From Bacteroidota bacterium (GTDB lineage: Bacteria; Bacteroidota; Ignavibacteria; Ignavibacteriales; Ignavibacteriaceae): DNA of 41,100 nucleotides. The stretch's first letter is position 1; the number at the start of each line of letters is the position of its first letter. The notes under the pieces were generated by a model. That model was given only the letters and a program-made list of their open reading frames with translations, searched no databases and was not told the origin of the DNA. Location of the stretch: positions 1-41,100 of the forward strand of contig JAMCWE010000247.1 in NCBI GenBank assembly GCA_023475265.1, read 5' to 3'. Below are positions 19,809 through 28,705 of the stretch, piece by piece. The position numbers and the translations under genes are program-made.

Positions 19809-19948
19809 CTAAATAATCTCCTTTTGAAGAATTGAAAAATACAAAAAATACTTACTAATCTCAACGATGTGGTTGAGTATTGAGGATAATTTTCGGTATG
19901 ATTTTTTGAAAAAAATATTTTATTGTTTTCTTTCCGTATAAAAATATT

Positions 19949-20347
19949 TTAAGGAGCCGTTGGGCTCGTTGCACTTTGATTATCGCTGTTGGACATAGTG
20001 ACAAAAACAGTATATGTGCCATTCGAGAAAGTGCTCGAATAAAGAAATAAAATTTTTGTGCCGGCTTGAATTTTTAATGTTCCGCTTAAATTCCCTTGTG
20101 AACTTGAACTGGTAGTGCCGGCTGGTACCGCGAATGTTGTTGCATAATCATAAGTTCCTTTTGGAATTTCCTTTATAACAGAATTTTGTCCCGCAGGAAT
20201 ATCAATTAACGATCCTCTAAAATTTATATAAATATCACTTTCGGTAGAGTTGTTGAATGTAATGCTGTTATTTGCAGACGAAGAGCATCCGACTAAATTT
20301 ATTAGAGCAAAAAAGAAAAACACAACGTATGTAATCGATCTTTTCAT
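19949..20347 (-). CDS. Small lipoprotein between the origin and dnaN
   Basis: The 132-residue protein begins MKRSITYVVFFFFAL and has the lipobox LVGC at about residues 18-21, so it should be lipid-anchored in the envelope. The mature part is Ser/Thr-rich and beta-prone, with NSTESDIYINFRGSLIDIPAG and a tail NQSATSPTAP. The ribosome site GAAGGTGA precedes ATG 20347. I recognise no family. Its location inside the origin region is unusual for a non-replication gene. Confidence 0.7.
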   Translation of the reverse strand: MKRSITYVVFFFFALINLVGCSSSANNSITFNNSTESDIYINFRGSLIDIPAGQNSVIKEIPKGTYDYATTFAVPAGTTSSSSQGNLSGTLKIQAGTKILFLYSSTFSNGTYTVFVTMSNSDNQSATSPTAP

Positions 20348-20439
20348 AAAAATATCACCTTCTAAAATTTTAATAAAAATATCCTAGCATTACTTTATCA
20401 TAAATAAAAATTAGCTTAAAAGTTTATAATAATCAATAA

Positions 20440-20720
20440 GATTATTAACCAGTAAAATTGATTTTCAATTCATCAACACCCTTATTATTAATATATAAGT
20501 ATTAATTAATAATTAATATTAATAAATGTAGTGTTAATTTGTTTATAAACACTATTCCCTGGATTTTTAATTCAATTTCCAAATATTTAATTAATTATGA
20601 ATGTGGATAAAATCAGCATTAAATTGATTTATTAACACAATGTTAATTTCCGTCGACTAATTAACATATTATATAATGGTTACTAACAAATTATTAACAA
20701 CATATTTATGGTTTAAAAAT
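20440..20720. other. Candidate oriC, unwinding region between dnaN and dnaA
   Basis: The stretch 20348-20768 holds no gene. It contains a very AT-rich tract (about 20478-20545, made of TTATTAATATATAAG-type repeats), a perfect DnaA box at 20602-20610, two copies of TTATTAACA (20629-20637 and 20691-20699), a related TTATTAACC (20452-20460) and inverted repeats at 20529-20554 (TAGTGTT/AACACTA) and 20631-20647 (ATTAACA/TGTTAAT). The arrangement resembles the downstream half of the Bacillus origin, where the duplex unwinds. Function is inferred. Confidence 0.65.
20602..20610 (-). promoter_or_regulatory. Consensus DnaA box
   Basis: TGTGGATAA on the plus strand is the exact complement of TTATCCACA, the high-affinity DnaA box. 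It is the only perfect copy I found in the gene-free DNA on either side of dnaA. Confidence 0.75.
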
Positions 20721-20751
20721 AAAAAGAGCTCCAATCAATGGAGCTCTTTTT
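20721..20751. terminator. dnaA terminator
   Basis: A 13-bp perfect stem (AAAAAGAGCTCCA at 20721-20733, TGGAGCTCTTTTT at 20739-20751) has a 5-nt loop, with T-runs readable in both directions. It lies 18 bp after the dnaA stop. Confidence 0.9.
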
Positions 20752-20768
20752 ATTAAGAATATTTTATT

Positions 20769-22172
20769 TTATGAACAGCTAATTTCTATGTTGTTGCGCA
20801 ATGTTTCAATAATATCTTTATAATAACCATCAGATTGTTTCAATGTTTCAATGGTAGTACAAGAATGAATTACGGTTGCATGATCACGCCCGCCAAAATG
20901 TAAACCAATAGTTTTTAAAGATGATTTAGTCAATTCTTTTGAAAGATACATTGCAATTTGTCGCGCAATAACAATTTCTTTTTTTCGAGTTTTATCTCTG
21001 ATCTTATTTTCATCAATTTTAAAATAATCGCAAATAACTTTTGTAATAGATTCGATTGTTATGTTGACTTTTCTATCGGTTGCAATTTCCTTTACTGTTT
21101 TTTTTGCTAAATCTAAATTTATTTCCTTAGAATTTAACGACGCATTAGCCAATAATTTTATTAAACACCCTTCCAATTCACGAATGTTAGACGTAATGTT
21201 TGTTGCGATGTATTCGAGAATATCGCCTAAGACTGACATACCATAATCTTCTGCTTTTCTTTTTAAAATAGCAATTCTTGTTTCCAAATCAGGCGGCTGA
21301 ATGTCCGCGGTAAGTCCCCACTGAAAACGTGATATTAGTCGGTCATCTAATCCCTTTAGATCTTTTGGTGGTTTGTCGCTAGATAATATTATTTGTTTTC
21401 TTGATTGGTGCAATGTGTTAAATATCTGGAAAAACAAATCTTGGGTTTTTTCTTTACCTATAAGAAATTGGATATCGTCAATAATAAGTACATCCATTTT
21501 TCTGTAAAAAAGAGAAAAATCATTTAATGTATTTGTTTGAATTGCCTCAACAAACTCAATTGTAAAAATATCTGCAGACAAATAAATTACTTTTTTGTCT
21601 GGAAAATTTTGTAAAATTTTATTTCCGATTGCCTGAATTAAATGTGTTTTTCCCAGACCAACGCCGCCATAAACGAATAAAGGATTAAAAGATGTCCCGC
21701 CTGGATTATCGCTTATTGCACCTGCGGCAGCTCTCGCAAGTTGATTGCCCTCTCCTTTAATAAAATTTTCGAATGTGTATCTGGGATTTAAAAATGTTTC
21801 AAACTCCGGCTTTGGTTTTGTATCCTCAATAATTTTTATTTTGACAGCCGGTTTTTCATCGTGTATATGGTCGGTTTCTTCAGAAGTTTGCGTATCGGTA
21901 ATTATATAAGCTAGTTTAGCTTCGGGACCAATAATCTCATGAATAGTTTTAGTGATTAAAGTGTTATAATGCTCATCTATCCACTCCCAAAAAAAACGAC
22001 TCGGTAACTGGACCTTTAATATTGAATTTTTAATATCAATTGGTTTGATGGGCACAAACCACGTATTATAGGTCATTAGGGTGACGTTATCTTTTATGGT
22101 TTTAAGGCACTCTCTCCAAATCAAACTAGGTTCTTGAATGGTGTTTTTTTCCGGAATAATTGTTTCGATCAT
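20769..22172 (-). CDS. dnaA: Chromosomal replication initiator DnaA
   Basis: The 467-residue protein has domain I (about 15-90, WFVPIKP), a variable linker, the AAA+ domain with Walker A GGVGLGKT (169-176) and Walker B LIIDDIQFL (about 229-237), and domain IV with the DnaA signature GGRDHATVIHSC. DnaA binds TTATNCACA boxes and opens oriC. The start ATG 22172 lacks an obvious ribosome site. Origin-like sequence lies on both sides of the gene. It is read toward the proposed unwinding region, as in Bacillus. Confidence 0.97.
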   Translation of the reverse strand: MIETIIPEKNTIQEPSLIWRECLKTIKDNVTLMTYNTWFVPIKPIDIKNSILKVQLPSRFFWEWIDEHYNTLITKTIHEIIGPEAKLAYIITDTQTSEETDHIHDEKPAVKIKIIEDTKPKPEFETFLNPRYTFENFIKGEGNQLARAAAGAISDNPGGTSFNPLFVYGGVGLGKTHLIQAIGNKILQNFPDKKVIYLSADIFTIEFVEAIQTNTLNDFSLFYRKMDVLIIDDIQFLIGKEKTQDLFFQIFNTLHQSRKQIILSSDKPPKDLKGLDDRLISRFQWGLTADIQPPDLETRIAILKRKAEDYGMSVLGDILEYIATNITSNIRELEGCLIKLLANASLNSKEINLDLAKKTVKEIATDRKVNITIESITKVICDYFKIDENKIRDKTRKKEIVIARQIAMYLSKELTKSSLKTIGLHFGGRDHATVIHSCTTIETLKQSDGYYKDIIETLRNNIEISCS

Positions 22173-22420
22173 AAAAACTTATTAACAATCTGAAATTTCA
22201 AAATTTTTATAAAAACTACTTGTTTTATTATAACTTGAGGACTAAGCCGGAAGTTATTAACAATTTACCAACATTAAACGTGGGGTCGCAACACATTAAA
22301 GTATAAGACAATAACGCTGTGTTTTTAAGTTGTTCACAAAAAAACGGCGCCCGCAGCGCGCCCATAACAAAAAAATCATTTGTGAAACGTTTTCACAAAT
22401 AAAACTTATTAACAAAATAT
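22173..22420. other. Candidate second origin segment, upstream of dnaA
   Basis: The 434-bp gap between dnaA and rpmH holds three copies of TTATTAACA (22179-22187, 22254-22262, 22406-22414), a near-consensus DnaA box TTGTTCACA (22330-22338), a 10-bp-arm inverted repeat at 22378-22400 and a short GC-rich hairpin (22346-22362) within AT-rich DNA. The divergent gene directions centre here. It likely combines dnaA autoregulation with the upstream part of a bipartite origin. The rest, 22420-22550, shows only AT-rich sequence. Confidence 0.55.
22378..22400. repeat. Inverted repeat with DnaA-box-like arms
   Basis: ATTTGTGAAA (22378-22387) and TTTCACAAAT (22391-22400) are perfect complements around CGT. 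Each arm holds TTTCACA, a weak match to a DnaA box. It also resembles a CRP-type site but with one base too many between half-sites. Confidence 0.6.
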
Positions 22421-22557
22421 AAACAAATTTTTGGATGTCCTACCCGACGAAAAAATATGAAGTATTCTTGTTCAGAGCAAATTAATTTTTTAATATTTTA
22501 AAAATTAATTTCACTTAGGGGAAAAAACAGTATTATGAAATAAAAATATGTTTGTTG

Positions 22558-22565
22558 TATATTTG
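22558..22565 (+). promoter_or_regulatory. Candidate -7 promoter box for rpmH
   Basis: TATATTTG lies 41 bp before the rpmH ATG, the same box found before two other genes here. A TTTG at 22551-22554 is too close to act as -33. Confidence 0.45.
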
Positions 22566-22606
22566 TAATTCTTAATTTAAAAACGTTTTATTGAAGGAGT
22601 TTGTAA

Positions 22607-22756
22607 ATGAAAAGGACTTACCAGCCGAGTAAAAGAAAAAGAAAAAACAAGCACGGTTTTAGAGAGAGAATAAAATCTAAAAACGGTAGAAAAGTGTTGG
22701 CAAGAAGAAGAGCAAAAGGTCGGAAGAAATTAACCGTTAGTAACGAGAAAAAATAA
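22607..22756 (+). CDS. rpmH: 50S ribosomal protein L34
   Basis: The 49-residue, highly basic protein begins [18 protein letters not shown] and holds [17 protein letters not shown], the diagnostic L34 sequence, with a short tail TVSNEKK. ATG 22607 follows AAGGAG at 22594-22599. It starts the rpmH-rnpA-yidD-yidC operon next to the origin, the common bacterial order. Confidence 0.98.
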   Translation: MKRTYQPSKRKRKNKHGFRERIKSKNGRKVLARRRAKGRKKLTVSNEKK

Positions 22757-22758
22757 CT

Positions 22759-23157
22759 TTGAAAAATTTTAGTCTTTCTTCCAAAGAAAGGATTAAAAAA
22801 AGAAAAGATTTTGAAATTATATATTCCGCAGGCAGCATAGTTTATTCTTCAGGTAAAACAATCAAAGCAATCTATAATTATAAAATAACAAATATCGATG
22901 CAAACATAAAAATTGCAGCAGTAGTTGGCAAAAGACAAGGTTGTGCTGTCTGGAGAAATCGAGTAAAAAGACTAATTAAAGAATCATATAGATTAAACAA
23001 AGAAATGCTTCTCCTGGAATGCTTGGAAAAAAAACTAGAGATGAAAATTGTTTTTTCTTCTCCTCTTTATACAGAAAAGAAGAATAAAAATTTGGAGTTG
23101 ATAGATTTTATGCCTGGGATTATTGAGACAATGTTAATAATTAGAAAAAAATTGTAA
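22759..23157 (+). CDS. rnpA: Ribonuclease P protein component
   Basis: The 132-residue protein starts at TTG 22759, two bases after the rpmH stop; no ATG is available nearby. It shows the family features [15 protein letters not shown] and the RNA-binding RNR motif [20 protein letters not shown] (about 56-75). It assists the RNase P RNA in tRNA 5'-end maturation. The stop overlaps the yidD ATG by one base. Confidence 0.93.
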   Translation: MKNFSLSSKERIKKRKDFEIIYSAGSIVYSSGKTIKAIYNYKITNIDANIKIAAVVGKRQGCAVWRNRVKRLIKESYRLNKEMLLLECLEKKLEMKIVFSSPLYTEKKNKNLELIDFMPGIIETMLIIRKKL

Positions 23158-23366
23158 TGAGAAATATTTTTGTATTATTTATAAGAGGATATCAAAAATT
23201 TTTATCTCCCTTATTTCCGCCTTCCTGTAGATTTTATCCAACATGTTCGGAATATGCCGTACAGGCTTTTCAGAAATACGGCGTTTTTAAAGGCGGAACA
23301 AAAGCAGCATGGCGAATATTAAGGTGCAATCCTTTTAACAAAGGTGGATACGATCCCCTAATTTGA
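23157..23366 (+). CDS. yidD: Membrane protein insertion efficiency factor YidD
   Basis: The 69 residues include the YidD core [32 protein letters not shown] and [16 protein letters not shown]. The three conserved Cys residues are present. YidD is a small membrane-associated protein that helps YidC-dependent insertion. It is encoded between rnpA and yidC as usual. Confidence 0.95.
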   Translation: MRNIFVLFIRGYQKFLSPLFPPSCRFYPTCSEYAVQAFQKYGVFKGGTKAAWRILRCNPFNKGGYDPLI

Positions 23367-23376
23367 TGGAATATTA

Positions 23377-25260
23377 ATGGACAAACAAACAACAGTAGCT
23401 TTTATAATTATTGGGGTAATTTTAGTGTTGTGGCTTTATTTGAACTCGCCGCAGCAGCCTCAAAAATCAGGTAAAACCCCAGACTCAACTTTGGTTTCGA
23501 AGGAATCAACCAAAACGATTTCCGAAACAAACCCAAAAGAAAAAACTAAAGAGCAAGCAAAAGTTAATTTTGGTTCAACACAAAACGATAGTCTTGCTTT
23601 AGGAAAATACTTTTCTGCTGCTTCCGGAGAAGAAAAAATAATTACAATTGAAAATGATCTTGTAAAAATTGAACTCTCCAGCAAGGGCGGAGACATAAAA
23701 AAATATTTTTTAAAAAATTATAAAAATTGGTATTCAACCAATCATAATACTAAGAATAGTTTTTATGATACTCACGTCCAACTTGTAAATTATCCGGAAG
23801 GCGGCGGCGGACCGGATTTATCTTTTATTTCCTCAGACGGCAAAGCAATTAATACGTCGAAATTAAGTTTCAAATCAACGGGCGAAAAACCATATTATAA
23901 AATTACCGGCAAGGATTCCCTGGTTCTTTCGTATGTATTTAGTGTAGGTAATAATAAATATATTGAAAAGAAATATGTTTTTTATGGCGACAAATACAGC
24001 ATGCAATGCAATCTGCAGCTGGTTGGCCTTGGAAATATTATAAGCAACAACGACATAGATTTTGTTTGGAACAAAGGGCTAAGATTTGTTGAAGAAAATT
24101 CAGTTGATGAAGCAATATATGCAAATGCTAGTGTTTATTCTGGCGGCGAACATGTTGTAGTTGAGGCAACAAAGAATGATGAAAAAGTTGAAAAGGATTT
24201 TAGAGGGCGCATCGATTGGGTTGCTGTACGAGATAAATATTTTGCAGTTATAATTGCGCCACAAAATCCGTCGGAAGTAGATGGCGCATATATTGATGGG
24301 ACAAAGATAGCATACGCGAATAACGGGGAAAGAGCTTATTATAATGTTCGATTAGCACTCCCATTTGACACATCAAAAATTAAACAGAAAAATTTTACAA
24401 TTTACATCGGTCCGGCAGATTATAATATTCTTAAGTCGTATGGAAATAATTTTGATAAGATTGTAGAGTTTAGCAGCATGGCGTGGCTAAAATTTATCGT
24501 GCAGCCAATTGCTCAATATGTTCTTTTGCCTCTATTTAATTTTTTACATTTATTCATTCCCAACTATGGTCTCGTAATAATTGTTTTCTCTCTTATCATA
24601 AAGCTCGTACTGTATCCGCTTACGAAATCAAGTTTTCAGTCGATGAAGAAAATGCAGCTTCTTCAGCCCAAGATAACCGAGCTAAAAGAAAAATATAAAG
24701 ACGACCCACAAAAAATGAATAAAGAGACCATGAAGCTTTATTCAACATACGGCGTAAACCCTGCCGGAGGATGCTTGCCAATACTTTTGCAAATGCCGGT
24801 TTTTATTGCGTTGTGGGGTTTGTTAAAAGTTGCTATAGAACTCCGCCAGCAGCCCTTTGTTTTTTGGATTACAGACCTCTCGCGCCCGGATGTAATTTAT
24901 ACTTTACCATTTAAAATTCCATTCTTTGGGATAGACCAAATTAGCGGCTTAGCTTTGTTAATGGGTGTTACGCAGTTTATTCAGCAAAAGATGACTGTTA
25001 AAGATCCAAAGCAGCAAGCGCTAATTTATGTAATGCCTATTTTCTTAACGTTATTATTTATGAGTTTTCCTGCTGGTTTGAACTTATATTATTTTATGTT
25101 CAATTTATTTTCAATTGGTCAACAGTATTATATAAACCATAAACACGATGGAATGGAATTACAACCAGTAAAAAATCCGAAGAAATCTAAAGGGCTTATG
25201 GGTAGGCTGATGGAAGCAGCTGAGCAAAATGCAAAAGTTCAGCAAAAAAGAAAACGATAA
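23377..25260 (+). CDS. yidC: Membrane protein insertase YidC
   Basis: The 627-residue protein has an N-terminal membrane helix (about residues 7-24), a linker rich in Lys/Thr/Ser, a large periplasmic beta-sandwich domain (about 70-350), then the conserved five-helix insertase core with SLIIKLVLYPLTKSSFQSMK, GCLPILLQMPVFIALWGLL and MSFPAGLNLYYFMFN. The C-terminus is basic. YidC inserts and folds inner-membrane proteins, alone or with SecYEG. The long periplasmic domain fits a Gram-negative envelope. Confidence 0.96.
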   Translation: MDKQTTVAFIIIGVILVLWLYLNSPQQPQKSGKTPDSTLVSKESTKTISETNPKEKTKEQAKVNFGSTQNDSLALGKYFSAASGEEKIITIENDLVKIELSSKGGDIKKYFLKNYKNWYSTNHNTKNSFYDTHVQLVNYPEGGGGPDLSFISSDGKAINTSKLSFKSTGEKPYYKITGKDSLVLSYVFSVGNNKYIEKKYVFYGDKYSMQCNLQLVGLGNIISNNDIDFVWNKGLRFVEENSVDEAIYANASVYSGGEHVVVEATKNDEKVEKDFRGRIDWVAVRDKYFAVIIAPQNPSEVDGAYIDGTKIAYANNGERAYYNVRLALPFDTSKIKQKNFTIYIGPADYNILKSYGNNFDKIVEFSSMAWLKFIVQPIAQYVLLPLFNFLHLFIPNYGLVIIVFSLIIKLVLYPLTKSSFQSMKKMQLLQPKITELKEKYKDDPQKMNKETMKLYSTYGVNPAGGCLPILLQMPVFIALWGLLKVAIELRQQPFVFWITDLSRPDVIYTLPFKIPFFGIDQISGLALLMGVTQFIQQKMTVKDPKQQALIYVMPIFLTLLFMSFPAGLNLYYFMFNLFSIGQQYYINHKHDGMELQPVKNPKKSKGLMGRLMEAAEQNAKVQQKRKR

Positions 25261-25346
25261 TTTCATTAGCTGCTCTGAATCTTTTATTCTTAGGTGGATT
25301 CGGTATATTTAAGATTAAAATGTGTTGAGAAGTGCATTAAACAAGA

Positions 25347-25367
25347 TGGGAAAAATTAATTTTCCCA
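25347..25367. promoter_or_regulatory. Hairpin in the leader of the patatin/barrel gene
   Basis: TGGGAAAA (25347-25354) pairs with TTTTCCCA (25360-25367) around ATTAA. No T-tract follows, so it is not a typical terminator. It could be an operator or an RNA structure in the leader, 24 bp before ATG 25391. Confidence 0.3.
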
Positions 25368-25390
25368 AGAGACACAATACATTTATTTAA

Positions 25391-28099
25391 ATGATATTCT
25401 TCAAAAAAATATTCTTACTAACCTTACCGTTTCTTTTTTCTTTGTCTTTTGCACAAACCACCCACATCTTATCAGTTAAAACAAAAATTAAAAAACTTCC
25501 TTTCGGTTTAACCGAGAACGTATCTTCCCAAATGCCCGAAGTTGCAGTTGCATTAAGCGGAGGCGGCGCTCGTGGTTTAGCTCAGATTGGAGTGCTTAGA
25601 GCTTTAAAAGACTTTAACATTCCAATTGATATAATTGTTGGAACAAGCATGGGAAGCATTGTTGGCGGGCTTTACGCCGCGGGATATAGTTTGGATCAAC
25701 TGGATTCGATCGCACTAAATACAGATTGGGATAATCTATTGTCTTCAGATAGAGAAACAAATAGACGAGAATTGTTTGTTGATCAAAAAATTACCGAAGA
25801 CAAAGCAATTTTTTCTTTAAGATTAAAAGGCCTAGGCTTGGTTCTGCCAACTTCCTTAAACAGCGGTCAGAAATTATCAAATTATTTAAACCTGCTAGTT
25901 TTTCAGGCACCAATTCATGCAGATTCCAATTTTGACGAAATGACAAAAAAATTTAGAGCGGTCTGTACAAACCTTGTTACGGGACAGCCGGTTATATTGG
26001 GTGGCGGTTCTTTAAGCGAGGCGATGCGAGCCAGTTCAAGCGTATCATTCTTTTTATCTCCGGTCAAAGTTGATTCATTAACATTAGTTGATGGTGGTTT
26101 GGTTGCAAACATTCCCGTGAAAATTGCATCCGAAATGGGAGGCGATTATATAATTGCAGTTAATACAACCAGCGAATTGCATCCTGAAGGAGAGCTATCG
26201 CTTCCGTGGGAAGTTGCCGATCAAGTAGTAAGCATTCCAATGAAGCGCATTAATGAAGCCCAGTTGAAACTTGCCAACAATATTATTACACCTGATTTGG
26301 ATGATATTGCTATCAATGATTTCTCAAATCCCGATTCTTTAATTTTAAAAGGCTATCAGGCAACGGTTCCCGTGACCGAAAACATTAAGCTACAGTTAGA
26401 TTCCTTATTCAAAAAAAATTTAGGTTTAAAGGAATTTTTTATTCATGATGTTTTAATCGATAGCAATAATACCAGCTTAGAAACTCCGTATATTCAAAAA
26501 TATGCGACACAAGATTCCGTTTCTAATTTTGAAATTATGAAAGATTTAAATACTATTTATTCAAAAGGAATTTATAAAAGTCTTAAGGCAGAAATAACGC
26601 AATTTAATAAATACGCGAAGATTAAATTTATCGCAGAAGAAAATTCCTTGGTGAAAAAATTAGAAATTGACGGAGTTACTTTGGTTGATAGCAGCGCGGT
26701 CTATTCAATTCTAAAGGGCATTATAAACGAGCCGTACAATCCCAAAAAACTCGTATCAAAATCAATTCGGATTTTAAATCTTTACAGGGAGAAAGGTTAC
26801 TCCCTGGCGGAAATAAAAAAAATTAACTTCGATGAAAATTCCGGAGAATTGAAAATCTCTTTTGATGAAGGAAAAATTTACGCAATCAAAATAGAAGGGA
26901 ATAAATACACTCTCCCGTCTATAATTACAAGAGAGCTTCCGTTAAAGGTAGGAGATTATTTTAATTATAATAATCTCAAACAAGGGCTCACAAATTTAAG
27001 AAGCACAAATTTATTTGATGAAATTTTTCTTAATGTAGAAAGAAATGGCGGCAATAATATTTTAGTGATAGATGTTCAGGAAAAAACAGCAAGCTTGATT
27101 CGGGTTGGATTCAGGATCGATAATGAAAACAAGGCTCAGCTTAGCCTCGATGTTGTTGATGAAAATCTTTTTGGCACCGGAACAGAGTTAGGGCTTTTGC
27201 TTTTCGGCGGACAAAGAAATAGAGCTTTCAGCCTTGAACAAAAATCAAATAGAATTTTTAATACTTACTTAACTTATAAGATAAATGCATTTTATAAATT
27301 CGACGACATTTATTCTTATTCAGACGTTCCAACAAAAAGCGCCGCACATTTTGAAAGGAATCAAGACGGAGAATACCGGCAAACTTTTTATGGCGGTTCA
27401 TTTTCTGTTGGTACTCAAGTTGAACGGTTCGGCAACTTGATTCTCGACGGGAAATACCAGGTCGATCAAGTTGAAAACTTACAGCAAAACACCCAGAACC
27501 CTTTCAGAACAAATATAGTAAGTTTGAAAGCCAGCTCTACAATAGATACTCAAGACAAATATCCATATCCGCAAAGAGGATTTTATTTTAAAGGCGAATA
27601 TGAATCGGCACAGACAATTTTCGGAGGCGATATTGGATTTACAAACATAAATTTTTATTACAAAAGCTATTTTACATTTGGAGGTGTTAATACTTTTTCT
27701 CCAAGATTTGAATTAGGATTTGCCGACAAAACCCTTCCACTCAGCGAGCAATATTCCTTGGGAGGCCAAAATAATTTTTTTGGAATGAGAGATAATGAAT
27801 TTAGAGGAAGACAAATTTTTCTTTCTTCGCTGGAATATCGTTATAAAATTCCTTTCAGAATTTTCTTTGATACTTACTTTAAAGCAAGATACGATCTAGG
27901 ATATGTATGGCCCGAACAAGAGGAAATTCGCTTTAAAGATTTAAGGCACGGTATCGGGGCTACGCTTTCTTTTGATACTCCGATAGGACCGGCAGATTTT
28001 TCAATCGGGAAAAGTTTTTTATTTGTGAAAGATCTTCCCGGCAATCCGCTTAGTTTTGGAGATACGTTTTTCTATTTCTCAATCGGTTACTATTATTAA
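25391..28099 (+). CDS. Patatin-like phospholipase fused to POTRA and BamA-type barrel
   Basis: The 902-residue protein has a signal peptide (to about residue 21, SFAQ) and an N-terminal patatin domain (about 50-330). The oxyanion loop is SGGGARG (56-62), the nucleophile Ser86 lies in GTSMG, and the catalytic Asp is in DGG near 234, so the Ser-Asp dyad is complete. POTRA-like repeats follow (about 410-560), with a surface-antigen/BamA-like barrel (about 560-902) ending FYFSIGYYY. This layout is that of type Vd secreted phospholipases (PlpD/FplA). In this phylum group the lipase may stay surface- or periplasm-anchored. It is separate from yidC and probably has its own promoter. Confidence 0.88.
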   Translation: MIFFKKIFLLTLPFLFSLSFAQTTHILSVKTKIKKLPFGLTENVSSQMPEVAVALSGGGARGLAQIGVLRALKDFNIPIDIIVGTSMGSIVGGLYAAGYSLDQLDSIALNTDWDNLLSSDRETNRRELFVDQKITEDKAIFSLRLKGLGLVLPTSLNSGQKLSNYLNLLVFQAPIHADSNFDEMTKKFRAVCTNLVTGQPVILGGGSLSEAMRASSSVSFFLSPVKVDSLTLVDGGLVANIPVKIASEMGGDYIIAVNTTSELHPEGELSLPWEVADQVVSIPMKRINEAQLKLANNIITPDLDDIAINDFSNPDSLILKGYQATVPVTENIKLQLDSLFKKNLGLKEFFIHDVLIDSNNTSLETPYIQKYATQDSVSNFEIMKDLNTIYSKGIYKSLKAEITQFNKYAKIKFIAEENSLVKKLEIDGVTLVDSSAVYSILKGIINEPYNPKKLVSKSIRILNLYREKGYSLAEIKKINFDENSGELKISFDEGKIYAIKIEGNKYTLPSIITRELPLKVGDYFNYNNLKQGLTNLRSTNLFDEIFLNVERNGGNNILVIDVQEKTASLIRVGFRIDNENKAQLSLDVVDENLFGTGTELGLLLFGGQRNRAFSLEQKSNRIFNTYLTYKINAFYKFDDIYSYSDVPTKSAAHFERNQDGEYRQTFYGGSFSVGTQVERFGNLILDGKYQVDQVENLQQNTQNPFRTNIVSLKASSTIDTQDKYPYPQRGFYFKGEYESAQTIFGGDIGFTNINFYYKSYFTFGGVNTFSPRFELGFADKTLPLSEQYSLGGQNNFFGMRDNEFRGRQIFLSSLEYRYKIPFRIFFDTYFKARYDLGYVWPEQEEIRFKDLRHGIGATLSFDTPIGPADFSIGKSFLFVKDLPGNPLSFGDTFFYFSIGYYY

Positions 28100-28114
28100 A
28101 ATGAATTCCTAAAC

Positions 28115-28660
28115 TCAATTTCCTTCCCGCTGATAGATTTCTCCCAACTTTTGATAACCAATGCTTTTTTCATTATTGCCGATTTTCTTATAAAGATTAG
28201 CAAGCGAAAAACAAAGCGGACTTTTCAAATCGACCCTTGCAATTGCATCCTCAATTACCTGTATAATAGTTTCAAACTTTGGAATGTTAAACTCAAAGTT
28301 ATACATTTTTGCTATTGCTAAATATGGTTCATTTAGCGAAGGCTTGCTGTTGGCGGCTTTTGAGTAAAATAAAAATGCCCGCTCAAGATATTTTCCGTAT
28401 GATGAAATAGATTCGAAAAGCTGCCCAACACAAAAATAAATGTTGTAAGAAAGGTCCGGAAATTCTTTACAGATTTTTTCTGCAAACATAGAAATTTCAT
28501 CGGCGGAAAGAGCTTTGTTTCGAAGTAAGATTTTGTAAAGATCTTCGTCGTGGATTTTTTTTTCAATTGCTGCTCTGAATGCATCGAATAATTCATCCGA
28601 TGAATTTGAAGTTCGAAAAATTTCTTCTAAATCCTGTTTTAATTTGTAACTTGTGCGCAT
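28115..28660 (-). CDS. TPR-like helical protein
   Basis: The 181-residue protein has no signal peptide. Helical pairs with Ala/Tyr spacing (LFYSKAANSKPSLNEPYLAIAK, residues about 100-121, and LANLYKKIGNNEKSIGYQKLGEI near the end) resemble tetratricopeptide repeats used as protein-binding scaffolds. No catalytic motif is seen. It converges on the patatin/barrel gene, with 15 bp between stops, and lies downstream of the PD-(D/E)XK-like gene on the same strand, possibly co-transcribed. Confidence 0.6.
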   Translation of the reverse strand: MRTSYKLKQDLEEIFRTSNSSDELFDAFRAAIEKKIHDEDLYKILLRNKALSADEISMFAEKICKEFPDLSYNIYFCVGQLFESISSYGKYLERAFLFYSKAANSKPSLNEPYLAIAKMYNFEFNIPKFETIIQVIEDAIARVDLKSPLCFSLANLYKKIGNNEKSIGYQKLGEIYQREGN

Positions 28661-28705
28661 AAAAAATGTTCCTATGAAATATTAAAACCGGGAATGCCTA
28701 AAAAT

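Noticed and set aside
22381-22397. CRP-type binding site TGTGA-N-TCACA
   Set aside because: The gap is seven bases instead of six and the context is the origin, where DnaA-like arms explain it better.
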